From: Dendrophyllia cribrosa
Lineage: Eukaryota; Cnidaria; Anthozoa; Scleractinia; Dendrophylliidae
Length of the DNA stretch: 64,000 bases
Direction: 5' to 3'
NCBI GenBank assembly: GCA_024195265.1
Contig: JAJLRJ010000013.1
Coordinates: 20,822,521-20,886,520, forward strand
The notes under the pieces were generated by a model. It saw nothing but the letters and a program-made list of their open reading frames with translations, was not told where the DNA came from and searched no databases. Position 1 is the stretch's first letter. Each line of letters opens with the position of its first letter. Position numbers and translations under genes: made by a program. This document shows positions 10,236-20,400 of this stretch, piece after piece.

Positions 10236-10282
10236 AATCCCCTGATGAGTGGGCAACCACGAAACAGGCTTGTCGGTATGAA
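10236..10282 (+). ncRNA. Hammerhead ribozyme (Penelope-like element 3' region)
   Basis: Core CTGATGA (10242-10248), stem II GTGG-GCAA-CCAC closed by a GNRA tetraloop (10249-10260), GAAA (10261-10264), stem III ACA/TGT with loop GGCT (10264-10273), and the scissile C at 10274. Stem I can start with GG (10275-10276) against CC (10240-10241) but is weak beyond that. All catalytic-core positions match the consensus. Hammerheads with very short stem III are known from the terminal repeats of Penelope-like elements, which fits the protein fragment just upstream. Confidence 0.8.
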
Positions 10283-10379
10283 AGCGTAGTTTATTTGTTT
10301 CTTTCCTCCACAAACATATACTTCGCTCTACTTTAATGTATTGAGCACTGTTTTACGTATATCTAGTTCTACACTTATA

Positions 10380-10620
10380 TATATACAGAGGCAATCTTTC
10401 GCAGTTAATTAACGGCGAATTTTCCGCTCCCCATATATATACACGGGCAATATTTCGCAGTTAATCGACGGCGAAGTTTTCGCTCTGTATATATATATAT
10501 ATACAGAGGCAGTATTTCGCAGTTAATTAACGGCGAATTTTTCGCTTTCCATATATATACAGAGGCAATATTTCGCAGTTAATTAACGGCGAATTTTTCG
10601 GAGTGCATATATATCCACAA
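10380..10620. repeat. About 60 bp satellite, four copies
   Basis: The unit contains ATATATACAGAGGCAATATT, TTCGCAGTTAATTAACGGCG and AATTTTTCGC. Four copies start near 10385, 10438, 10500 and 10556 with small differences. Confidence 0.85.
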
Positions 10621-10744
10621 ATTGTACCTTCAAAGGTAGATTATTTTACTGTTTCAATTGTAACTTTATATGCGCTGTAGAATCCAAGATATTTTACTAA
10701 AATGAAAATTTGCTCACACTAAAGTAAATGAGAAATACTCAGCG

Positions 10745-10890
10745 CATCGTGGAAATGTTCATCACAAGAAATTGTGCCTTTTACTTCCGAAGATAGATAT
10801 TATGGAAAAAGCGTCACCCACTCCAAACGGCGGTGTTCTGATGAGAAAGCGACAGACGACAGACAATTTATACGGCGGATGTGTCTAAAA
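10745..10890 (+). repeat. Repeat unit, inverted copy of 15740-15885
   Basis: Sequence from CGATGCG-like flank through CTTCCGAAGATAG, CCAAACGGCGGTGTTC and GACAGACGACAGACAATTT is found reverse-complemented at 15740-15885. In both places it abuts the same minisatellite, so the two loci are inverted copies of one composite repeat. Confidence 0.75.
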
Positions 10891-11107
10891 CAAAGACCCA
10901 AAAACAAAGACCCAAAAACGAAGACCGAAGACCTTGTGGTCTAAAACGAAGACCTATGGTCTAAAACGAAGACCCTGTGGTCTAAAACGAAGACCCTGTG
11001 GTCTTAAACGAAGACCCCGTGGTCTAAAACAAAGACCTTGTGGTCTAAAATAAAGACCCTGTGGTCTAAAACGAAGACCCTATGGTCTAAAACGAAGACC
11101 CGCATAA
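10885..11107 (+). repeat. 21 bp minisatellite (GGTCTAAAACGAAGACCCTGT)n
   Basis: About ten copies of a unit like GGTCTAAAACGAAGACCCTG, starting as AAAGACCCAAAAAC variants. GGTCT and AGACC make each unit partly self-complementary. It ends directly at repeat copy B. Confidence 0.85.
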
Positions 11108-11114
11108 ATAATAG

Positions 11115-12428
11115 CGGAGCCTAGCCGGGCCGAAGGCCCGGCTGCGGAGCCCCATACTCATAGAACCTATGCTCTCATTTTTCATGGTCATGGCTAGCGG
11201 AATGTTTCGCGGGCGCTGTCTGCAACAAAAACATGTGTGTCGGAGATGTGTGTCGGAGATGTGTGTCGCGCAAGGCTAGCGCGCATGCGCGTATGACGCC
11301 ACACAACATCCGGGATCTTAGCGGAGGACTAGCTCGCGGGTGCGTATGACGTCGCAAAATATGCGCGTACGACGTCATGTTGAAACCAAAGCCAGGCTTT
11401 TTTTTTCGCGCGGTTACACGGCCGAATGTCACGTCAGCTGGGAAAACACTTTGATGTTTTGCTGTGTTTACTGAGCGGAGAAAACGGTTTAAATTAAAGT
11501 CGTTATTTTCCTGCATTTTTTCGTGGTTTGCTACTCAAGACAGGGATGCTAATTAAGGGATACTCAGGAGCCGCTTTAGTGGAAAAAGAAGAGCTTTCAG
11601 GGATAAAATCTTGCTTCGAGGAACTATATACGCTTTTAGCAATGCGAGAGATGGGTTCGTTTTACGGATTTCAGCACCAAAGCGGAGATTTAAAGAATTT
11701 CCAAGCACAGTAGTCGCCGGAGGGACTTAAAGGTAAAACAAATTACATTTTTCGATGGAAATTTATCTAGATATCAATCTGTGATTGAGTTTTTGTTAAT
11801 GTGTTCTCGTTAGTTTTGGAGAATTGTTTTTAAACGTGTAGCTTAAATTCAGTTGTATTAATTTCTTGAATTTCATCGAAGACACGGCTCGGCCTCGATG
11901 CGCGTTTTCCGTTTTGCTTTTCAACATAAACTAATGGAGATTTGAATAAAATTTATCGAAAGAAGATTGTGTTGTCCATTTTTATGTGTTTGTTCATTCA
12001 TTACATAGGTTGAAAAGCGATTTTATGTAAACAAAACAAGACTTGAATTTTATTATAGTTCTAACTTCACTGGCGTGGCCGTATGCAAATATGTTTGTAT
12101 TTTTGGCAATTTTGATTTCCAAATCAGTTTCTCAGGCATTTTTTGACAAGCTACAACTGTATTTTTTAACAGTAGTCGTAATAGTTATTCTAGACGGAGA
12201 AAAAGTTGTTTTTGTGAACTTTTGTACGGTCTAAATGTACTGTGCAGACGGTCGGGTAATACTGTTTTTGAGAATTGCTAAAATTGAAAAATAGCCCGGT
12301 CGTCAATATTAATCTTAATTCTTGTGCTTCCGACCTTTCACCTATTAGTTAAGTTTCATCTTAGTTAAGCTTGTTCAGAGGGTCTTCAGAGGGCGCCGCT
12401 GTTAGGCTAAGCCTAACTATATATATTA
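11115..12428 (-). mobile_element. 1.3 kb interspersed repeat, copy B (inverse of copy A)
   Basis: Reverse complement of 692-1997 with few differences, for example one CGGAG ATGTGTGT duplication near 11240. The hairpin end lies at 11115-11150 and the GTTAGGC palindrome at 12399-12418. The open frames it carries (11175-11516, 12043-12234) are mirrored in copy A and carry no known domain. Confidence 0.75.
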
Positions 12429-12429
12429 A

Positions 12430-13425
12430 ACAATGTTTATGTCTACATTCCGAACCAAAACAAGTTGGCGTTACGCGATGGCCAGTCCATCATGCAAGGA
12501 ATGTAATTGGCCAGTTGCGATACACATGACTGACCTCAGTTAGCTGAAGCAAACTTTTGTCACGCAAACAAAAGGCGAATTTCCCCAGTCGGAGGCAAAT
12601 AAAGTATAGAACATTGAAAGAAAGCTTCCAGGCTTTTTCCGTTTATCCACATATGGGAATATAAGAGTGCTGTTAAAGTGTCTATGAAATGAAATTTATT
12701 TTTTGATGTATCGAAAGATTCACCTTTTTAGACCTTGGAGTAAAAGGTTTAAAGTGTTAGGGACGATGCGAAACGCTTATTTTATGGTCCCAAAGTTAGG
12801 TTGTTGGCGCTAAAAAGTGGCTCCAATTTGTGCGCGGCCAAAACCAGTGTCATATTACACTGTGACGTAAATAGTTGTACAAACTGCTGCGGGAATATAG
12901 AGAACAAGAGAGCTGACAAGAGACGTCGCTAGAGGTGGACCAACATTATGTGGCGAGCGGCCTCAAACATACGAGATATTAGAATTCTTCGATAACAGAG
13001 GGTGTAACAAAGCTTTATTTTGATCCAGAGGAAAATAGGCTGGCGAAATACACGAAATTTGTTCACCGACATCGGAAAGGGTACGTCATGCGATGTTGCT
13101 TTCAATGAAAGCGCTTATTGTTAAGCCTGATTAATATTATTTTGCAAAAGAAAATAACATTCCGGCCGTTGAGGCCGTTTAATCAAGCAAAATTTTCCCA
13201 ATCCATATCCTCTTTGGAAGTTCCTTTAAGCCTCGGCTCGACTGGAGAGCTGTCGAAGTCAGTGAGGCCTACAAAACTTTTCTGACTCGATCGGCACTGA
13301 CTGGCGAGTAATATAAATGTTTATACGGTATTCCGAATTATAAAATTCAAAGTGCGGCGACGCAAGTGTTCACTGGAATGCGTCTATTCTACAGAACATC
13401 TATCAAAAATCTACATGAACAAATG
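12430..13425. other. No feature recognised
   Basis: Unique-looking AT-rich sequence. No exon with both splice sites and a recognisable motif was found on either strand. Confidence 0.4.
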
Positions 13426-13429
13426 CGTA

Positions 13430-13641
13430 AGGGGGTGTTTACATGACACCGGGGCGACTTTCGCGCCGGGGCGAGTTTACTCCGGTTCCCTCTTATGGCT
13501 CTACATTTGTTTACACGATACCACCACAAAATGTGATGGTATCGTGTAAACAAATGTAGAGCCATAAGAGGGAACCGGAGTGAACTCGGAGTGAACTCGC
13601 CCCGGCGCGAAAGTCGCCCCGGTGTCATGTAAACACCCCCT
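13430..13641. mobile_element. Hairpin MITE, nearly full-length palindrome, TA-flanked
   Basis: The left arm AGGGGGTGTTTACATGACAC ... is mirrored over about 95 bp by the right arm ending GTGTCATGTAAACACCCCCT. The centre is near 13530 (cacaaaatgtg). TA is present on both sides (13428-13429 and 13642-13643), consistent with a TA target duplication. A short insertion (gagtgaactcg) distinguishes the right arm. Confidence 0.85.
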
Positions 13642-13749
13642 TAGACTATTCGGAACAAAATACATCGCTGATCATTGCGTGTTGGATCAGATCAATTTTA
13701 ATTTATACAATGAAATATAAATCAGACATAAATGTAAACACGATACTTT

Positions 13750-14290
13750 GAACTCATTTACAAGCCGCCAAGTGGTGAAAATTTCCAGAAACGTTCAATC
13801 TCTGGCAAGACACTGAACTAAGAAGCATAATTATTCCGTATATACTTGAGTTCAAACATTTTGAATAAATAAATAAATAAATAAATACACTATCAAGGCG
13901 CCTTGCCGCTAAAAATACACCATTCACATTCAATTCAGCAAGCCGCCTGAAAAACACCACCTCGGATATGCATAACATATCAGTAACTAGCAAGCCGCCA
14001 AGACATATCCTTCACTTTGAAAAAGAACCCGATAAAATAAGTTCATAACCTCCACGCGCGATCAATGAACTTCAGAGAAGACCGGCCGAGTCGCTAATGC
14101 GCTAATATCATGATTGTTTGTACTACAAATATACGGGAAATATATCGTTCGCGTTCGATAAACGCTAGTCAACGAGCCACTAAAAAGAAATAACAAAAAC
14201 GCCTCTGCGTTCAATAAGCTTACAACTCAACTGGCGAACCACTGAGACGCTGTGCTACTGAAATGTATACCTTTCACGTTCAATAATCTA
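13750..14290. repeat. Degenerate repeats around CAAGCCGCC and GTTCAAT; (AAAT)n microsatellite
   Basis: CAAGCCGCC or close variants recur at about 13761, 13940, 13991, 14171 and 14236, each with TTCAAT or TTCGAT nearby, suggesting a very decayed tandem array. An (AAAT)n run lies at 13864-13888. Confidence 0.35.
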
Positions 14291-14542
14291 AATCAAAGTC
14301 CGTCTTCTTCATGTTCACTTCCTTCGCTCAAGCGGCACAGTCGGTTCGTCTCGCTACGGCAAAACTACAGTGGACACGATCATTTCAGTTGATCAAGAGT
14401 GATCCGAAACTGATCCTCTTCACCTTCAGAGGACTGTAAAGAAACAAATTAGGCGCTGTCTGATATTTGTACAGCTAAAAACGTTGGCATAATGACCATC
14501 ACTCTAAAGGATTACAAGGGAATTATAGCGTAAACAAACCAA

Positions 14543-14729
14543 TAGACAAATTCGGTGAACGCATTGTTGTACCCAATTCAAACCTTTTGGGATTAGAACT
14601 CTTTGTTCGTCATATTTCGACATCAATGAAGCATTGACATGGAAATTATATGGAAATATTGTGAACAAAGAATCTTATTCCCAGAAGGTTTGAATTGGGT
14701 ACAACAATGCGTTAGCCGAATTTGTCTAT
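14543..14729. mobile_element. MITE with about 60 bp inverted ends
   Basis: TAGACAAATTCGGTGAACGC at the left is mirrored by GCGTTAGCCGAATTTGTCTA at the right. The similarity runs on through TTGTTGTACCCAATTCAAAC and AACTCTTTGTTC on both sides. Confidence 0.85.
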
Positions 14730-14734
14730 GTGTC

Positions 14735-15600
14735 ATACTATTACGTAATTTACGTCATCACGCACGCCCACTTGCCCCAGGCTCTCCAAAAATTGGAGCC
14801 ACTTTTCAACCGAAGTGACGCATCTTCGAGGGGTTAAAAAAACGATTTTCTTTCTTTTCATCGGGAAATGATTATTGTTTTCGTTCTTTGGACATAATAA
14901 ACTATTGAAAAACGAAGAAAAAAATTCATTTCATAGGCACTTTAAATTTGGCCTTATCGCAGGTAACATACCTTGCGCGCACCTATATGTATACCTGTGG
15001 CAATGCTCGATGATGTCGGAATCCACTCTAACTGACATAATTTGTAAAATTTTATTCCTAATAATATTAATTAAGAATTATCGTGATCTTTTATTTCGGA
15101 AAGAGCTCACTCCCACCAACTTTATAAAACATTTTTCCTACCCGAGATTAACGACCACCCGAAAGTAATGACCCCCCAAAAGTAGCGAGCCCCAAAGCCC
15201 AAAGGCCCTCGTAACTTTCAGAATTTCACGTTATTTCGTCACGCAACCCAATCTCGTTCCCAGCAGCTCGTACGATGTTTCGTGATTGATAATTTTCAGA
15301 CTATGATCTTTGACAGCTTAGCTTTTGACGTTCTAACACCCGCTTTGAACATGGCAAAAGTGTAAAGTGACTTCCTCCATTGTTTTTGTTTACCAAAAGA
15401 CCCAATAATTTCATTTTTTTTAAGCGAAAGAGCTCGGAAATCACGACGTGTTGTCGTGATTTGCAAATCTGTAATTTGCGAAATGACACACTGTATAAAC
15501 GAAAGCCGACGAGTATCCTCTGGAAAAAAGTACAATTATTGTTTAATTGTTTAATTGCAGATCTGTATTTCGTTTCGTTTCGTTTTTTACAGTAAGCTCA
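14735..15600. other. No feature recognised
   Basis: AT-rich sequence with short open frames on both strands (14875-15168, 15296-15595) that lack any motif I recognise. Confidence 0.4.
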
Positions 15601-15604
15601 CATA

Positions 15605-15970
15605 TCGAACTAGCGGGTCTTCGTTTTAGACCATAGGGTCTTCGTTTTAGACCACAGGGTCTTTGTTTTAGACCATAGGGTCTTTGTTTTAGAACATGGG
15701 GTCTTCGGTCTTCGTTTTTGGGTCTTTGTTTTTGGGTCTTTGTTTTAGACACATCCGCCGTATAAATTGTCTGTCGTCTGTCGCTTTCTCATCAGAACAC
15801 CGCCGTTTGGAGTAGGTGACGCTTTTTCCATAATATCTATCTTCGGAAGTAAAAGGCACAATTTCTAGTGATAAACATTTCCACGATGCGCTGAGGTTTT
15901 TCGTTTAGACCATACATGTAGGTCTTCGTTTTAGACCATAGGGTCTTCGGTCTTCGTTTTTGGGTCTTCG
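15605..15970 (-). repeat. Inverted copy of the composite minisatellite repeat
   Basis: (GGGTCTTCGTTTTAGACCAT)n at 15615-15745 and again at 15898-15975, separated by the unit that matches 10745-10890 reversed. It continues to a third, more diverged partial unit up to about 16020. Confidence 0.8.
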
Positions 15971-16214
15971 TTTTAGACACATCCTTATACGTCTGTTGTT
16001 TCTCGCTCTTTCTCTCTGGCGAAAACAAATTGATTTTCTTTACTCTCAAAATACTTAGATTTTCAATGCAGTATTAGTTTTATTCAAGGTTTTCGATTCA
16101 GGTTTTAGAATAGAAATGAACCATTTGATCTTGCTGTTACTTTTGCATAATGTCCAATAACGACTCGACGAGCGTAGGTCATGAACTAAAAGCGGCGTAT
16201 GGTGTCTTGTTAAT

Positions 16215-16380
16215 GTTTCTACCGCAAAGAAGTTCTTGCGGTCCAGATATCTAAGCGCAAAGAAGTTCTTGCGGTTTTAAGCTTTAAACTGCAAAGAAGT
16301 TCTTGCGGCTTGGAGGACTCTAGCGCAAGTGTCCCGCAAAATTGCGATTTTGCGGATGCAAAAAGAAGTTCTTGCGCGTG
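16215..16380. repeat. Interspersed palindromic motif GCAAAGAAGTTCTTGC, four copies
   Basis: GCAAAGAAGTTCTTGCG occurs at about 16226, 16257, 16291 and (with an extra A) 16358. Each copy is an inverted repeat of GCAA-GAA around a GTTC centre. Spacers are unequal (about 15-50 bp) and unrelated to each other. Confidence 0.7.
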
Positions 16381-16384
16381 CATT

Positions 16385-17163
16385 ATTTTTGGGCTGTACT
16401 GTAATATCAATTTAGTCTAAGGAATTGTTTGTTAAATATGGTGAAAAAAATTTGTAAATTCAACAAACGCAAAAACAAGAAGACGGACATTTTTTTCTTC
16501 CAAGAAACATGCATTGACTACATGTACGTCTGGAACCACTAGTGGTATAGAAGGGTGTTATTGGAACATGTCGGGTCCCTGATAGAGTCCCTTCTCCGAT
16601 TCCCCTGCATGCTAATGTTAATTTCTTCTTATTTGAAGGGCAATGAAAATGAAAGCCGTAACCGGGGTGGAATATAATACATGAAAATGAAATACTACTT
16701 CAGATGATAATTTTAAATATAATTATATGTGAACCAAAGGACATAACTCAGAAAATAATTTGACGATCTTTTAAATCTTTGACGCAATTGATTTGAATGG
16801 TGGCGATCAACTACTATTTTTTTAATAAACATTTTACCATCTACAGTCCAATTAATTTTTGTTCCAATTGTTGTTGCTTTTTGTTGAACTGCTTGATGGT
16901 ATTTTTTCTTCTGTAGTTTTCCTTTTTTTTCTTCTTCCTTCTTATATTTTTAAATCAAGTTTTATGCTGTTTAAATATGACGGATAAGTAAGAATTCATT
17001 GTGCACTTTTATAAGTACATCTAACGTAATAAAAGTTGGAATAGATGGTTCAATTACAAAAAAATAAATGATAATAATTAAGGGCAATCATTCTTGACCA
17101 ATGAAATTTATTTCACGATATTTTGGAAAAAAGAATAAATATTTCCTAACAATCCTTTTTCAG
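16385..17163. other. No exon recognised upstream of the ectodomain gene
   Basis: The signal-peptide exon of the plus-strand receptor should lie somewhere 5' of 17164 and end in phase 1. I could not identify it here or farther upstream. Confidence 0.35.
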
Positions 17164-17405
17164 ATTTAGCTCTCAACCAGCCTGCTTTGCAGGTTAGCAC
17201 TGCTTGGGAAGGAGCAGCATCGCGTGCTGTGGATGGGAACCGTAATAACCAGTATAGTGGAGATAGTTGTACACATACTGATGTGGCAACTGACCCTTGG
17301 TGGAGAGTGGACCTGGGTTCGCCTTTTCCTGTGGCCAAAGTCGTTATTGTTAACAGACAATGTTCTAGATGTGGCGACCTTTGAAAGCATTTGAGATCAG
17401 GATAG
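17164..17405 (+). CDS. Ectodomain exon 1: first half of a fucolectin/F5/8C-type domain, with a frameshift
   Basis: Acceptor tttcag before 17164, donor GATAG|GTGAG. Reads DLALNQPALQVSTAW ... ASRAVDGN ... CTHT ... DPWWRVDLG ... VVIVNRQCSRCGDL, the pattern of fucolectin/tachylectin-4/pentraxin-1 domains. After GDL the frame hits TGA. Adding one base near 17380-17384 would restore KAFEIRIG and the phase-1 end that the next exon requires. Either the allele is broken or one T is missing from the assembly. Confidence 0.82.
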
Positions 17406-20400
17406 GTGAGATAATATCGAAAATGAACGGCATCACAAATAGCTGTTTGGTGTGTATAAAACAAAATACACAATTTTATAAATTGGAAATTTCCTTGGGA
17501 CCAGGAAAGATGGTCGCTTAAGATAAACAGTTATTTACAAGAGAGCTCATTAAATTCTTCGATTTGCTAAGATTTTAGTGACAAGTTAATATGCCCAGCC
17601 ATATTACACAACTTTTCCATGTATAAATTGTTTATTATACGACAGTCTTCTCCAAAATCTATGTTTTTTTAAAAAACACATTTAAAAATGTGTTTTTCCT
17701 TAGCGCGCGGTCAGAAGAGTGTTAATGTGTCATATTTGCACTCTAGAATGCCAGGTCGAATTGTGAAGTCTCCAATTTATTTATTTATTTATTTTATTTC
17801 TTTACCTTTTGGTTGCCATAATTGTGTACCACAATTCACAGAAAGTACCAATGGGTACCATATGTAAAGTTACTGCTTTGTCATATTTCCGGTTTTGAAA
17901 AACAAATTGTACAAAACATACCCCCTTCCCACATGCACACACGCTATGTCTAACGCTTACCTCTATATTTATTGCCAACAATGAACTTTTGCCAACTTGG
18001 GAACATTTGTAGCGGAGCACTCGCTGGGCCTGCGCAGCCCCATACTCATAGACCCTAGCCCGTCATTTTTCATGGTCATGGCTAGCGGAATGTTTCGCGG
18101 GCGTGCGTGTGCCCGCCGCCCTCCGACGCCGTCGCGCAGGACCGGACTACTGTAGCTCCGTCGCGCAGGACTAACTCGCGGGCGCGTACGACGTCGCAAA
18201 ACATGCGCGTACGACGTCATGTTGAAACCAAAGCCAGGCTTTTTTTTCGCACGGTTACACGGCCGAATGTCACGTCAGCTGGGAAAACACTTTGATGTTT
18301 TGCTGTGTTTACTGAGCGGAGAAAACGGTTTAAATTAAAGTCGTTATTTTCCTGCATTTTTTCGTGGTTTGCTGCTCAAGACAGGGATACTAATTAAGGA
18401 ATACTCAGAAGCCGCTTTAGTGGAAAAAGAAGAGCTTTCAGGGATAAAATCTTGCTTCGAGGAACTATATACGTTTTTAGCAATGCGAGAAATGGGTTCA
18501 TTTTACGGATTTCAGCACCAACGCGGAGATTTAAAGTATTTCCAAGCACAGTAGTCGCCGGAGGGACTTAAAGGTATTTTTCGATGGGAATTTATCTTGA
18601 TATCAATCTCTGATTGACTTTTTGTTTGTGTTCTCGTTAGTTTTGGAGAACTGTTTTTAAACGTGTAGCTTAAATTCAGTTGTATTAATTTCTTGAATTT
18701 CATCGAAGACACGGCTCGGCCTCGATGCGCGCTTTGCGTTTTGCTTTTAAACATAAACTAATGGAGATTTGAATAAAATTTTTCGAAAGAAGATTGTATT
18801 GTCCATTTTTATGTGTTTGTTCATTCATTACATAGATTGAAAAGCGATTTTATGTAAACAAAACAAGACTTAGATTTTATACTCGCGTCGCCTTATGCAA
18901 ATATGTTTGTGTATTTTTGCAAGTTTGATTTCCAAATCAGTTTCTCGGGCATTTTGTGACAAGCAACAAGTGTATTTTATTCGGAAAATAGTCGTTGTAA
19001 TAGTTATTCTAGACGGAGAAAAAGTTGTTTTTGTGAACTTTTGTACAGTCTAAATGTACTGTGCAGACGGTCGGGTAACATGCTTAAGCTTACTGTTTTT
19101 GAGAATTGCTAAAATTGAAAAATAGCCCGGTCGTCAATCTTAATTCCGACCTTAATTTCACCTAAGTTAAGTTTCATCTTAGTTTAGCTTGTTCAGAGGG
19201 TCTTCAGAACGCAACGCTGTTAGGCCAAGCCTAACTATGTATAGTATGTAGGTTTAATAATATTTGATGAAATAACTGTTTCACAAAACATCAATAGGCT
19301 CTTTACATAACTCGATCATGCAACCCACTTTTTGCTAAAATTTTGGGCTGCAACTTTAAGATGACCAGAAATTGAGAGAGAGTGATGAAATTAGCAAAAT
19401 TGCCAATTTTGAGGGCCTTGGTGTTTAAGCATAGGTTTTTAACCCGTGAATACGCGCATGCGTAATGAACGGGTTATCGGTAATGGAGACATATGCAAAT
19501 GAGCACTCACTCGCTCACTCGCTCCTTCCATCAGCTGTAAACCTAGTGATGTAATGCTTTTATTTTAATTTCTTCTTCGGACTGAACATTATGAAAGTGA
19601 TGTACTGTATTTTTTTTGTGTTTGTCAAAAATCCTCACGTTTAATTTTAAAAAAATATTGAACCGTGTCAGTGTGAAAACATAAGCTTTCCGCAATATTG
19701 CGTTACACGTTAGCATTTCTTATTCACGGGTTGGCTGTTAGGAGCCTTTGACTGTGTATGACGATGAGAATGTTAGAAAAGGAGGATTTGTATGGAAAAC
19801 ATCGCTGGATGGCAATAGTTGGATAATCGCGAGTTCTGTTGCAAAGCAACTTGTTTAACTATAATATGAATTGGTTTAACTATATGGATTGGAAAGTTGA
19901 TTGGTGGCACCCCCCCTCCTCCCCACCCCTGTACGACCGAGGGTTAACTATATGGATTGGAAAGTTGATTGGTGGCTTCCCCCTCCCCCTCCCCCGCCCC
20001 TGTACGTCCGAGGGTTAACTATATGGATTGGAAAGTTGATTGGTGGCATCCCCCCCCTCCTCCCCACCCCTGTACGTCCGAGGGTTAACTATATGGATTG
20101 GAAAGTTGATTGGTGGCATCCCCCCCCCCCCCCCCCCCCCCGCCCCTGTACGTCCGAGGGTTAACTATATGGATATGGGAATTGACCCGATTTTAATTTA
20201 TTAGCATAGAATTTGGCCTTTTTTTCCCTTCGTTTTCTCTGTGTATTGTTTTAATGGTCAGTTGGAGAAGCTATTTCATCAGGTATCCAAACACCTCGAA
20301 GTTGGTTAAAAAACTTGGCTGTGCCTCGTTTTTTCAACCCACTTCTGGAAGTAACATCAAACACGAGGAAGAGTGTTTCATCAGGATTTCCAAACACCGA

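Noticed and set aside
19901..20164. 87-codon repeat protein frame
   Set aside because: Translation of a 70 bp C-rich tandem array.
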